Part shown: piece by piece, positions 42,634 to 51,291 of the stretch
Numbering within the stretch: the first letter of the stretch is position 1
Layout of the letters: every line of letters starts with the position of its first letter
NCBI RefSeq assembly: GCF_958304185.1
Contig: NZ_OY284435.1
Coordinates: 1 to 64,000, forward strand
DNA from: an uncultured Erythrobacter sp.
Lineage (GTDB): Bacteria; Pseudomonadota; Alphaproteobacteria; Sphingomonadales; Sphingomonadaceae
Direction of reading: 5' to 3'
DNA length: 64,000 bases
The notes under the pieces: generated by a model
Told to the model about the DNA's origin: nothing
Seen by the model: only the letters and a program-made list of their open reading frames with translations
Database searches by the model: none
Position numbers and translations under genes: made by a program

Positions 42634-44193
42634 GTGGCGACAACCGTGGGCAAAATATCGATCATCGGGGAGCGCGCGGCGTTCTTCTGGGCGGGGTGCG
42701 CCGCGATCAGCGGGGGCGTGCTGCTGCATCTGCCGATGCTGGCAATGGCCCACTCCATGGGCAATCACCTTGCAGGCATGCCGATGGACGGCAGCATGTG
42801 GCTGGGCATGGCACTGATCGCGGTGGGCGTGCCGCTCGCCTGTTTCGGGGCGCTGCCGAAGGTGCGAAGCCAGCACAGCTACGATGCGGGGACCGACTAC
42901 GAGGCACCCGACAGCACCCCGCTTGGCCGCTGGCACGCCGCGACCTTGCTGGTGCTGACGCTCGGCCTCGTCATCGACGTGATGAAGCCCGCCACGCTCG
43001 GCTTCGTGCTGCCGGGCCTCTCCGCGGAATACGGGATCGCCAAGTCCGAGGCTGCGCTGCTGCCGCTGGTCGCGCTGACTGGGACCACGGTCGGCTCGTT
43101 CCTGTGGGGCTGGCTCGCGGACGTCTACGGGCGGCGGGTCTCAATCATACTTTCGACCATCCTGTTCGTCTCGACCGCGATCTGTGGTGCGATGCCAGCC
43201 TTCGTCTGGAACCTGGTGATGTGCTTCCTGATGGGCATCTCGGCGGGCGGGATGCTGCCGGTAATCTACACGCTGCTGGCTGAGGTCATGCCGCCGCGCC
43301 ACCGCAGCTGGGTGCTGGTGCTGGTCGGCGGGACGGGGCTGGTGGGCGGCTATCTTGCCGCGAGCGGGGCAGCCTATGTGCTCGAGCCGGTCTACGGCTG
43401 GCGCGCGCTTTGGTTACAGGGTTTCCCGAGCGGGCTGCTGCTACTTGCCTTGGCGCGCTTCATACCGGAGACGCCGCGCTTCCTCGCCGAGCGGGGCCGT
43501 GTGGCCGAGCTTGAGCGGATGCAGCACCGTTTCGGTCTGGTGCCCAAGCCCCGGCCGCAGCAAGCCACAAACTCCGCCGGCGCCGATGCGTCAGCCCCGG
43601 CCGATCACCGCCGCATCACCGCTGCATTGGTAACGACCGCGCTGTGCTGGAGCTTCGTCAATTTCGGGTTGTTGTTGTGGCTTCCGTCCGATCTGCAGGC
43701 GCGCGGCTACAGCGCCGCGGTGGCGAGCGGGATCCTTGCCAAGTCCTCGCTGTTGGCCTTGCCCACGATCCTTCTCGCTGCCTTCTTATACGCGCGGCGC
43801 AGCAGCAAGTGGACGCTGGTGGGCACGGTCGGCCTGACCGTCATCGGTCTCGTCGGTGCGCTGCTGCCGCCCGCAGTGCTGAGCTGGGAACCCTTGCTGG
43901 TGGCCGTCATCGCGGTCCTGATCGTCGGCACCAACGGTACGATAGCAGTGCTGCTGCCGTACACGGCGGAGAATTATCCGCTCGGCACGCGCGGGCGGGC
44001 GACGGGGCTCGTCGCCGGGAGCAGCAAATTCGGAGGGGTCGCCGTGCAGATCGCCGCGTTGGCGGGCTTCGCTCCAACGCTGGTGGGCGCTGCGCTGACG
44101 TTATTGGTTCCGACGGTGGTGTCGGCAGGGTTGATCGCGTGGTTCGGCCGCGAAACGCAGGGCCGCAGCCTGCGCGAGCTCGAAGCGGAGTAG
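42634..44193 (+). CDS. Major facilitator superfamily transporter
   Basis: A 519-residue transporter with an extra N-terminal pair of helices (about 13-36 and 55-75) before twelve MFS helices. GWLADVYGRRVSII is the classic loop 2-3 motif; GTRGRATGLVAGSSKFGG lies in the second half, and GRETQGRSLRELE ends it, as in sugar- and acid-type MFS members. The GTG start has no clear ribosome site and lies soon after a repeat, so the true start is uncertain. Substrate unknown. Confidence 0.85.
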   Translation: MATTVGKISIIGERAAFFWAGCAAISGGVLLHLPMLAMAHSMGNHLAGMPMDGSMWLGMALIAVGVPLACFGALPKVRSQHSYDAGTDYEAPDSTPLGRWHAATLLVLTLGLVIDVMKPATLGFVLPGLSAEYGIAKSEAALLPLVALTGTTVGSFLWGWLADVYGRRVSIILSTILFVSTAICGAMPAFVWNLVMCFLMGISAGGMLPVIYTLLAEVMPPRHRSWVLVLVGGTGLVGGYLAASGAAYVLEPVYGWRALWLQGFPSGLLLLALARFIPETPRFLAERGRVAELERMQHRFGLVPKPRPQQATNSAGADASAPADHRRITAALVTTALCWSFVNFGLLLWLPSDLQARGYSAAVASGILAKSSLLALPTILLAAFLYARRSSKWTLVGTVGLTVIGLVGALLPPAVLSWEPLLVAVIAVLIVGTNGTIAVLLPYTAENYPLGTRGRATGLVAGSSKFGGVAVQIAALAGFAPTLVGAALTLLVPTVVSAGLIAWFGRETQGRSLRELEAE

Positions 44194-44277
44194 GCGCCGC
44201 GTTTGACTGCTCAGCGAAGCAAATTTGGACATTCGGCGTCCCACCCATTTGAAGTCATTCGCCGCCGACCAGCGCGG

Positions 44278-44345
44278 TCCCGAAAACCGCTAGGCAGCTT
44301 CAGCCTCGTTCCCACCAAAAGCTGATATTCTCAAAATGACCCCAA
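44278..44345. repeat. Dispersed ~70-bp repeat, copy
   Basis: tcccgaaaaccgctaggcag, then cccaccaaaagctgatattc and caaaatgaccc. Aligns with 42501 and 29149. It lies in the 210-base gap between the transporter and the esterase. Confidence 0.55.
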
Positions 44346-44403
44346 TTCGGACGCGCACTCCTCGAGGGATGCCAGCGGGAGGATCGCGGAACAGCTCTCT
44401 GTC

Positions 44404-45273
44404 CTAGTCCTGCGGCTCGTCCGGAACAGGGAACATTATCTTCATCCCACGGCGATAGGCGTCGCCGAGGTTGGCGGCATGAGTGCCGCCCTCGATGTCT
44501 ATGAAGTGCGTTTCCCATGGCAGGTCGTCGCGCGATGCGATCTGGTCTCTCCACTGAAGCGCCGTTCCGCGCAGGTAATCCCTATCCTGCGAACCCGACG
44601 CCACAATTAAATGCCCGCCGCGCGGCCTTTGCGGCGGCGCCCGGTTCATTCCGAACAGCAGCCCGGTGTCAGGTTCACGCCCCGGATTGCTCGCGATATG
44701 GCCCCAGAACAGGCCGGGCTTCAGCCATGCTGCCTGCAACACCGCGCTACCTCCACGGCTTTGACCGACAAGCACCCGGCGCTCGGGATCGGTTCGGAAT
44801 TGCCGATCGATCCGAGTGAGCAGTTCGCCTTCGAGCATCGCAAGAAACCGCGCAGCGCCGCCTTCACTTCCGTCGTCCATGACGAGCCGGAAATCCACGT
44901 CCCGTTTGTTTATGCTCGGCTGAAATCCACCGTAAGCGATGCCGACAAGGATCGCTTCGGGAAGCTTGTCATCGTAGTGCATGAAGAGATGCAACGGCGC
45001 GAGCATCGGGAACGTGGAATCGCCATCGAGAAGATAGACCACCGGATAGCGGTGGTTTTCGTCCTCTTGATAGCCCTCCGGTAGGCGCACATAGATGTGA
45101 TAAGCTCTTCCGACAGCTTGCGATTCTAGAAGGAAGTAATCGCCCCGAAGGGAAGGCAGATGGGCAATCGAACCGTCTGTCCCTTGCCCTGATTGCGCAT
45201 TGGCAGCGTCGGGCATCGCCGCAGAGGCCATCGTAGCTAACAGCAAAGCAGCAAGTGTGAACTGGCGGGCCAT
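44404..45273 (-). CDS. Secreted alpha/beta-hydrolase (putative esterase)
   Basis: A 289-residue secreted hydrolase of the Esterase/Fes family (PF00756 type). Signal peptide MARQFTLAALLLATMASAAM, ribosome site GGAGGAACG before ATG 45273. RYPVVYLLDGDSTFP starts the core; the nucleophile is in VLVGQSRGGSAVLQ (G-Q-S-R-G), and IEGGTHAANLG carries the catalytic His. Such enzymes cleave acyl, siderophore or feruloyl esters. Isolated gene. Confidence 0.85.
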   Translation of the reverse strand: MARQFTLAALLLATMASAAMPDAANAQSGQGTDGSIAHLPSLRGDYFLLESQAVGRAYHIYVRLPEGYQEDENHRYPVVYLLDGDSTFPMLAPLHLFMHYDDKLPEAILVGIAYGGFQPSINKRDVDFRLVMDDGSEGGAARFLAMLEGELLTRIDRQFRTDPERRVLVGQSRGGSAVLQAAWLKPGLFWGHIASNPGREPDTGLLFGMNRAPPQRPRGGHLIVASGSQDRDYLRGTALQWRDQIASRDDLPWETHFIDIEGGTHAANLGDAYRRGMKIMFPVPDEPQD

Positions 45274-45341
45274 CGTTCCTCCATAATCAGGTCGCATGCT
45301 GACACCAGTCGTTCAGCTACCCATGCGCGGAGAATTCCCTG

Positions 45342-45659
45342 ATGCCGGCCGCAAGCAGCAGGGCTCTGGATCATGTTCGGGCGATATTGGGCATGGCGGG
45401 AAGGGATACCGTGTTGGTAATGGCACCGATCGCTGTGGTGTTTTCACAGGAGCTTGGGTTCCGGCCCGAGCCGTTCCTGATTGCGATCGCCGTAGGGGCG
45501 GGCTGTGATTTCCTTACCCCGATCGGGCATCAGTGCAACACGCTCGTGTTTGGTGCCGGCGGTTATCGATTTGGAGACTATGCACGGCTCGGAGCACCGC
45601 TTTCGCTATTGGTCATTTTGGTCGGAACTCCTTTGATTCTGTGGTCTTGGCCGTTGTAG
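45342..45659 (+). pseudogene. SLC13-type permease, 3' fragment
   Basis: About 105 codons ending at 45659. The last part, EPFLIAIAVGAGCDFLTPIG, HQCNTLVFGAGGYRFGDYAR and GTPLILWSWPL, is the C-terminal end of a DASS/SLC13 sodium-coupled carboxylate or sulfate carrier, including the S/C-x-x-N-T motif. The first 400 residues and any start are missing. A remnant after deletion. Confidence 0.8.
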
Positions 45660-45958
45660 GTTCCGCTGTTGCCTGGCGTCCCCCAATACAAGATTTTGAG
45701 ATCAGAATCCTTTCAGAGCACAGTCTGACTTGTGGCGTTGTTCCACCCACTTCCTGTCATTGCGGTAGGCGACACTAGGACCCGGAAGACCCCGGTCTCC
45801 GTTGCGATGACGCATACTTAGCCGACGCACTCGATCTGCCTTCTGGAGAACAGAATTGTTCGCAGCACTCTACGGCAGCTAAGGACCTGCGGCGAGCCAA
45901 AGGTGGCCGTCCGTGCGGCAGGAAGCCTGGGCGCGTTGCTGCACGCCCAGGCTCTCAT
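45660..45958. other. Intergenic region with hairpin
   Basis: About 300 bases, no gene. The stem agcctgggcg (45924-45933) with cgcccaggct (45944-45953) lies 5 bases beyond the stop of the gene at 45959 on the minus strand and is a likely terminator for it, though no long T run follows on that strand. Confidence 0.55.
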
Positions 45959-46258
45959 TTATGTTGCCGGCCAGACCAGCATTGCAAGCACAACAAAGCC
46001 GGTGCCGACCACGATGGTGAACCAGAACAGATCCGAACCTGTGAGTCGGTCGAGATGATCCTGCTTCAGAACTTCATAGCTCACTGCTAGGCGCGGATCG
46101 CTGGAGATAAGCCCGACGTCTAGCGCCGAGGCTTCTTTTCGGAACCAGTGCAGAAGTTCTTCAAGGTCGTCGCTTTCGAGACTTGGGTATTCTGCAAGAA
46201 GCGTGATGATACGGTCGCGGCGCCCCGTAGCGGGAGCGCCTTCGTGATTATTTTCCAT
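45959..46258 (-). CDS. Small membrane-anchored hypothetical protein
   Basis: A 99-residue protein with a soluble helical part (DRIITLLAEYPSLESDDLEE then LLHWFRKEASALDVGLISSD) and a C-terminal membrane helix (LFWFTIVVGTGFVVLAMLVW). I recognise the pattern of short sphingomonad proteins with D-x-x-E-L-L-x-W-F-R-x-E-A-S-A-L-D but know no function. It is the second gene of a pair with 46319-46669, 60 bases apart. Confidence 0.65.
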   Translation of the reverse strand: MENNHEGAPATGRRDRIITLLAEYPSLESDDLEELLHWFRKEASALDVGLISSDPRLAVSYEVLKQDHLDRLTGSDLFWFTIVVGTGFVVLAMLVWPAT

Positions 46259-46318
46259 GAGGATTGTCCTCGTCTGATTGAGCTCTGTGCCTCCCTTGAG
46301 AAGGCGATGACGTGAGGC

Positions 46319-46669
46319 TCAAAAAGCGGGAGGCGCCCGAGGCTGTGCCGGTCGTGCACGGATCGATGGGAGCGGCGGGGCGTGGGACCACGGGAGTGGC
46401 CTGAAAATCGCAGGGCGGCCCGTGTGTCTTGGAAGGGAGACGTAAAGCGCACTGTCTGTTGGCGGCCCGGCAGGCTCGGGTTGCACACTGGCGGGCCGCT
46501 CAGTCTGGCGAAAACTTGCCAAAACCGCGACGTCGGTTGTCGTTGCGCTGAATGCCGAACCACGAGCCTGTTCGAAGGCCGTCGCGGGAACAGCCGCATG
46601 CATACTGATCGTGATCAGCAACACAGTTGCCAGCAGGCGAGTGAGAGTTTGGCGAAGACGCGCGAACAT
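46319..46669 (-). CDS. Secreted Pro/Arg-rich hypothetical protein
   Basis: A 116-residue protein starting MFARLRQTLTRLLATVLLIT at 46669, with a signal peptide ending near AVPATA. The C-terminal half is rich in Pro, Arg and His. A longer frame to 46843 reads into the dispersed repeat, so it is rejected. Paired with the downstream membrane-anchored gene. No family recognised. Confidence 0.55.
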   Translation of the reverse strand: MFARLRQTLTRLLATVLLITISMHAAVPATAFEQARGSAFSATTTDVAVLASFRQTERPASVQPEPAGPPTDSALYVSLPRHTGRPAIFRPLPWSHAPPLPSIRARPAQPRAPPAF

Positions 46670-46766
46670 CGCGTCAGCCTTCGGGGAAATGGCCGTTACA
46701 TTGCAAGCAAAAATCGCACGTGTCGGCTCACCACCCAAAAGCAGCAATTCCCGGTAAAGGCATGCG

Positions 46767-46833
46767 TCCCGAGACTGGACAGGCAATTTATCCCGGATTT
46801 TCGCCGAAAGAGGAAGTTCTGCGAACGACCCCC
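46767..46833. repeat. Dispersed ~70-bp repeat, copy
   Basis: tcccgagactggacaggcaa, then cggattttcgccgaaagagg and gcgaacgacccccat. It lies between the secreted protein and the IS3 remnant. Closest to the copy at 42501. Confidence 0.6.
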
Positions 46834-46907
46834 ATGCGGACATTTGGCGGTGTCACCCGGTAGAGCCGCCTCCGTGCTTTTTGTGAGCAGTCACTGGACG
46901 GGCAAGG

Positions 46908-47098
46908 GCGAACATGCGTCTCGCAGATCTCCCTGATCCGCTTCTTCAGAAAGGCCGGATCGGTGCGGCGGGACTGGTAGTGGTAGGTCGAACGTTCAAA
47001 GTGCAAAGCTGAACATGCCCTGCGGATCGTCACCTGCCAGTCCTGCCGAACCGCGTCGATAATCTCGCGCTTGCGATCCGGCCTCAGAGCTTTCGTTT
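46908..47098 (-). pseudogene. IS3-family transposase OrfB, 5' fragment
   Basis: In the frame after orfA, the reverse strand encodes TIRRACSALHFERSTYHYQS and TDPAFLKKRIREICETHVR, the helix-turn-helix start of an IS3-group OrfB (usual continuation Y-G-Y-R-R-V-H). It is cut at 46908, so the DDE domain is lost. The element cannot move on its own. Confidence 0.85.
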
Positions 47099-47350
47099 GA
47101 TGACATCCTGCAACATCTCGCGATCGAGCGTCAGATCAGCAACGATCTTCTTGAGCCGGCTGTTCTCGTCCTCCAGCTCGCGCAACCGCCGCATCTCTGA
47201 CGGCAGCAGCCCCGCGTATTTCTTCTTCCAGTTGAAGTAGGTCGCCTGGCTGATCCCTGCCTTGCGACAGACCTCAGCCACGGGCGTACCTTCCTCGCCC
47301 TGCTTGATGACGAACGCCTTCTGCGCGTCCGTGAACTTCGATGCCTTCAT
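47084..47350 (-). CDS. IS3-family transposase OrfA
   Basis: An 88-residue OrfA, complete. KFTDAQKAFVIKQGEEGTPV and AEVCRKAGISQATYFNWKKKYAG form the helix-turn-helix; the C-terminal LRELEDENSRLKKIVADLTL is a leucine-zipper-like coil. In intact elements a -1 frameshift joins it to OrfB; here OrfB is truncated. The sequence at 47418-47432 marks the likely element end. Confidence 0.9.
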   Translation of the reverse strand: MKASKFTDAQKAFVIKQGEEGTPVAEVCRKAGISQATYFNWKKKYAGLLPSEMRRLRELEDENSRLKKIVADLTLDREMLQDVIKRKL

Positions 47351-47417
47351 GGCGTAACTCCTCGCCCAGCCAGGGAAGCTTACGGCGGGAAACTCTAGCC
47401 GCGAATGGTCCAGTTTT

Positions 47418-47432
47418 CAGGTGGCAGAGCAC
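47418..47432. mobile_element. IS3 end-like sequence
   Basis: caggtggcagagcac lies 68 bases beyond the orfA start, after ggtccagtttt. Its reverse complement occurs at 14732-14746. This suggests an end of the same IS type at both places. Confidence 0.55.
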
Positions 47433-47573
47433 CGGCTAAGTTCCAGGAACGGGCGACTTTGGCCAAAATTCAGCGAGACGTTCCTTTTTGGTCGCAGCCA
47501 AACTCGTCCTCGCGCGGCTTGGTGCACTTACTCTGACAACACCTTCGGTTGGCTTCAGCCAATTGCAGCGCGG

Positions 47574-48509
47574 CTAGAACTCGAAATCCTCAGTTTTTTG
47601 GCGGTCGCCGATAAGGAGCATGTCGGCAACCAGTCTGAGCGGCGCGAGATCGACATCGCTCCTGCCGCCGGCGATCAGTTCGGCAAAGTCATGATATAGC
47701 GCGGCGTACTCGCATTGTGGTTCAATTGGTACCGACCCGCCGTCAAGGTGCAGCGTCGCGCCGCCGTCCGACAGCACCAATTGGTGATCGTCTGCCTCAA
47801 GGGTGATCGTCCACGTTGGTTCGCCTTTTTGCAGAAAGTCGAAACTCGCATCGATCACCGACCCGCCGCTGCGCATCTTCACGACTGCCGAGATGGGAGC
47901 GGCGCAATTGCCGGGGTAGTACAGGCAGGCCGAATGAACGATGGTTTCCTCAGGCAAAATCGCCGTCACGATGGAAAGTGCGTTTATTGCCGTATCGAAC
48001 ACGCCAAATCCGCCCGGCGCCATAATCCAGTCTTGGCCTGGGTGCCATTGCCTGATGTTTTCATGCCAGACGATCTTTGCCGATCTGATCGGGTGTCTGC
48101 GGCACCAATCAGCCGCCGCCTTGACGCCTGCAGCTTTGCGAGAATGCCAAGTAGTGTAAAGGGTCCGTCCGTGCTGACCTGCCAGAGCAGCAATCGCAGC
48201 AGCGCCCCCCAGAGTTGCCGCAGGTGGCTTCTCCAACATGACATGAAGGCCGTTGGCGAAGGCGGTTCGGGCAATGTCCAGACGCGAAAACGGCGGTGTG
48301 CAGAGTGAGACCGCGTCCAGTTCTGTCGCTGCCAGCATCGCCTCGACTGTAGAAAAGGCAGGGACATCCTCGACCTCTCCATTATGGCTGGCGGTTGCGA
48401 CGAGCTGGAAGGGGGCGGCGGAGCGGAGCGCAGGAACGTGCTGATCGCGGGCAATCTTGCCCACTCCGACCAATCCCAGCCTCAGTGGCCGCCGTCCCGA
48501 ACTTTCCAT
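47574..48509 (-). CDS. gal: D-galactose 1-dehydrogenase (Gfo/Idh/MocA family)
   Basis: A 311-residue NAD(P)-dependent dehydrogenase. Rossmann start LRLGLVGVGKIARDQHVPAL, then GLHVMLEKPPAATLGGA with the catalytic Lys of E-K-P, and WHENIRQWHPGQDWIMAPGG later. It matches the galactose/arabinose 1-dehydrogenase subgroup, which oxidises the sugar to its lactone as the first De Ley-Doudoroff step. It is divergent from the dehydratase, with AT-rich DNA between, so both could share control. Substrate choice between D-galactose and L-arabinose is inferred from the neighbours. Confidence 0.85.
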   Translation of the reverse strand: MESSGRRPLRLGLVGVGKIARDQHVPALRSAAPFQLVATASHNGEVEDVPAFSTVEAMLAATELDAVSLCTPPFSRLDIARTAFANGLHVMLEKPPAATLGGAAAIAALAGQHGRTLYTTWHSRKAAGVKAAADWCRRHPIRSAKIVWHENIRQWHPGQDWIMAPGGFGVFDTAINALSIVTAILPEETIVHSACLYYPGNCAAPISAVVKMRSGGSVIDASFDFLQKGEPTWTITLEADDHQLVLSDGGATLHLDGGSVPIEPQCEYAALYHDFAELIAGGRSDVDLAPLRLVADMLLIGDRQKTEDFEF

Positions 48510-48523
48510 CTCACCGTCCTTTT

Positions 48524-48537
48524 ATATTATTTATATG
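48524..48537. promoter_or_regulatory. AT-rich candidate operator in divergent promoter
   Basis: atattatttatatg in the gap between the dehydrogenase and dehydratase genes. Reverse-complemented it starts CATATAAAT, as does the near palindrome at 52117-52128. Probably a promoter or GntR-binding element; the match is short. Confidence 0.4.
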
Positions 48538-48621
48538 TTCCTATCGCAGGATGAATTCGCTATCAAGCTCTTAGCAATGCTGCTCAGACGTTGCTAATGG
48601 GCGGCAGAATGAGGCTAACCA

Positions 48622-50424
48622 ATGGGCGATAATAACGTGGAAACAAGGCGCCTGCGCTCGCAAGCATGGTTCGACAACCCGGCAAATCCGGACATGACCG
48701 CGCTTTATGTTGAGCGCTACCTGAACTTTGGGCTGAGCCTTGAAGAACTCCAGTCGGGTCGGCCGATCATAGGTATCGCGCAGACAGGCAGCGACCTCGT
48801 GCCGTGCAATCGCCATCACATTGAACTCGCCAAGCGGGTCAAGGAGGGCGTGCGCGAGGCGGGGGGCATTGCAATCGAATTTCCGGTGCATCCCATTCAG
48901 GAAACCGGCAAGCGCCCCACTGCCGGACTTGACCGCAACCTTGCCTATCTCAGTCTCGTCGAAACGCTGTACGGCTATCCCATCGACGGGACTGTGCTGA
49001 CGATTGGCTGTGACAAGACCACACCTGCGTGCCTGATGGCTGCAGCCACCGTGAATATCCCGGCGATCGCGCTGTCGGTCGGCCCGATGCTGAATGGTTG
49101 GTACAAGGGCAAGCGCACGGGATCGGGCACGATTGTGTGGCGTGCGCGCGAGATGCTGGCGACGGGCGAAATCGACTACAAGGGCTTTATCGAACTGGTG
49201 GCATCATCGGCCCCGTCGACCGGGTTCTGCAACACCATGGGCACAGCCACCACGATGAATTCGCTCGCCGAAGCTTTGGGCATGTCACTCACTGGCTCGG
49301 CTGCAATCCCTGCGCCCTACCGTGACCGACAGGAATGCGCCTGGGAAACCGGGCGCGCGATTGTTGAGATGGTGCGTGCAGACCGCAAGCCTTCCGACAT
49401 CATGACCCGAGCGTCCTTCATCAACGCGATCAAGGTCAATAGCGCGATTGGCGGTTCGACCAATGCTCCGATCCATATCAATGCTATTGCCCGCCATATG
49501 GGCGTGGAACTGTCCCTTGCGGATTGGCAGCAGCAGGGCGCTCACATTCCTCTGCTGGTCAATTTGCAGCCTGCCGGCGAATATCTTGGCGAGGATTTCT
49601 ACCGCGCAGGCGGCGTGCCGGCGGTGATGAAAACGCTGCTCGAAGCAGGCGAGCTTGACGGGAGCGTGCTGACTGCATCGGGTAAGACTTTGGCGGAAAA
49701 CATTGAGCAGGCCGAGATTTCTGATTGCGATGTGATCCGTCCCTATGACCAGCCCCTGCTCGATGCGGCCGGCCTTATCGTGCTGAGCGGAAACTTGTTT
49801 GATAGTGCGGTCATGAAGACCAGCGTGATCTCGGCCGAGTTTCGCAAGACTTATCTCAGCAACCCCGAGGATCCGGAGGCTTTTGTGGGCACTGCGGTCG
49901 TGTTCGATGGGCCCGAGGACTATCACAGCCGGATCGACAACCCCGAATTGCAGTTGGACGAGCACTCGATCCTGATCATCCGCGGCGCCGGTCCGGTCGG
50001 TTACCCTGGCGGGGCGGAAGTGGTGAACATGCGGCCGCCGCAGTATCTAATCCGGCGCGGCATTACCGAGTTGCCCTGCATCGGCGACGGACGACAATCG
50101 GGGACCAGCGGTTCTCCTTCGATCCTGAACGCGGCACCAGAGGCGGCTGTGGGCGGGGGCCTATCGCTTGTCCAAACCGGCGACCGGATCCGGATCGACA
50201 TCAGGCAGCGCCGGGTCGACATGCTGGTATCCGCGGAGGACCTTGCCGAGCGGCGGGTCGCCGCCAGCGAGCGTTCGGACCGGATTGCGCCGCCATCGCA
50301 AACGCCGTGGCAAGCGATCCAGCGAAGCCTCGTTGGTCAGTTTGACAGCGGCGCCATTCTGGAGGAGGCGGCCAGTTTCCAGCGCATCGCTCAAAACTTC
50401 GGCGTGCCACGTGACAGCCACTAA
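48622..50424 (+). CDS. IlvD/Edd-family sugar acid dehydratase (galactonate/arabinonate type)
   Basis: A 600-residue Fe-S dehydratase. GIAQTGSDLVPCNRHH, GCDKTTPACLMAAATVNIPA and SSAPSTGFCNTMGTATTMNS carry the cluster Cys residues, and GAGPVGYPGGAEVVNM and GDGRQSGTSGSPSILNA complete the family. The length matches arabinonate/galactonate dehydratases (about 580-600). It would turn D-galactonate into 2-keto-3-deoxygalactonate, which the kinase and aldolase here then use. GAGG precedes the ATG. Ten bases to the lactonase. Confidence 0.88.
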   Translation: MGDNNVETRRLRSQAWFDNPANPDMTALYVERYLNFGLSLEELQSGRPIIGIAQTGSDLVPCNRHHIELAKRVKEGVREAGGIAIEFPVHPIQETGKRPTAGLDRNLAYLSLVETLYGYPIDGTVLTIGCDKTTPACLMAAATVNIPAIALSVGPMLNGWYKGKRTGSGTIVWRAREMLATGEIDYKGFIELVASSAPSTGFCNTMGTATTMNSLAEALGMSLTGSAAIPAPYRDRQECAWETGRAIVEMVRADRKPSDIMTRASFINAIKVNSAIGGSTNAPIHINAIARHMGVELSLADWQQQGAHIPLLVNLQPAGEYLGEDFYRAGGVPAVMKTLLEAGELDGSVLTASGKTLAENIEQAEISDCDVIRPYDQPLLDAAGLIVLSGNLFDSAVMKTSVISAEFRKTYLSNPEDPEAFVGTAVVFDGPEDYHSRIDNPELQLDEHSILIIRGAGPVGYPGGAEVVNMRPPQYLIRRGITELPCIGDGRQSGTSGSPSILNAAPEAAVGGGLSLVQTGDRIRIDIRQRRVDMLVSAEDLAERRVAASERSDRIAPPSQTPWQAIQRSLVGQFDSGAILEEAASFQRIAQNFGVPRDSH

Positions 50425-50433
50425 GGTGCTGTA

Positions 50434-51291
50434 ATGGCTGATCAATGGAGGATCATTGCGCGCGATCGCTTCGACCTTCTGGGCGAAGGCCCGATGTGGT
50501 CGGACAGAGCCAATGCCGTTTATTGGGTCGACATTCTCGGACAGCGGGTCAATCGTCTGTCTCTCGCTTCCGATCACGTCACGTCTTGGGCAATGCCCGA
50601 ACTGATCGGGTGGGTGATCGAGCGCGAGCAACACCCCGGCTTTATTGCCGGTCTTGCCAAAGGTTTTGCCGAGTTGAACCTTGATCCCCTGTGCATCTCG
50701 CCCATCGCTGAACTGCAGCCCGGGAATCCGGCCAACCGGATGAATGATGCCAAGGCTGACCGGGCAGGGCGCATCTTCGCTGGGATGAAAGCCGAAGACG
50801 GGGAGGCATCAGGCGCATTGTTCCGGCTCGATCCTGACCTGAGCGTTGTCGAAGTCGATAGCGGTTACGCCATTGCAAACGGGCCCGCGATCTCACCGGA
50901 TGGCGCCTGGATGTATCATACCGACAGCGCCCTGAACCGGATATTCCGGTTCGAGATCGCGCAAGACGGCTCACTCGGCCCGCGCCACTTGTATCTGGAA
51001 TTTCCACCCGAATGGGGTTCCCCCGACGGCATGACGATCGATGCGGATGGCGGCCTGTGGGTGGCGCATTGGGGCGGGGGGCGTGTCAGTCGCTTCTGGC
51101 CGGACGGCACGCTTGACCGCGCGGTAGCGCTGCCCGCCAGTCAGATCACCAGTTGCACCTTCGCCGGTCCCGATCTCGACCGCATGTTCGTCACCTCGGC
51201 GGCAGACGGCGTTGAAGAAGGATTCGCAGGGCAGCTGTTCGAGGTCGATCCCGCAGTGAAGGGTCTGCCGACCATGCGTTTTAGGGGTTAG
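50434..51291 (+). CDS. SMP-30/gluconolactonase-family lactonase
   Basis: A 285-residue six-bladed beta-propeller. DLLGEGPMWSDRANAVYWVD has the metal-binding Glu, NRMNDAKADRAGRIFAGMK has the Asn/Asp pair, and MYHTDSALNRIFRFEI and SPDGMTIDADGGLWVAHWGG complete the metal site. It opens the sugar lactone made by the dehydrogenase. Ten bases after the dehydratase. Its stop overlaps the convergent GntR gene. Confidence 0.9.
   Translation: MADQWRIIARDRFDLLGEGPMWSDRANAVYWVDILGQRVNRLSLASDHVTSWAMPELIGWVIEREQHPGFIAGLAKGFAELNLDPLCISPIAELQPGNPANRMNDAKADRAGRIFAGMKAEDGEASGALFRLDPDLSVVEVDSGYAIANGPAISPDGAWMYHTDSALNRIFRFEIAQDGSLGPRHLYLEFPPEWGSPDGMTIDADGGLWVAHWGGGRVSRFWPDGTLDRAVALPASQITSCTFAGPDLDRMFVTSAADGVEEGFAGQLFEVDPAVKGLPTMRFRG

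Noticed and set aside
46319-46843. 174-codon frame including the upstream repeat
   Set aside because: Residues before the ATG at 46669 are translated from the dispersed repeat, and a clean signal peptide begins at 46669.
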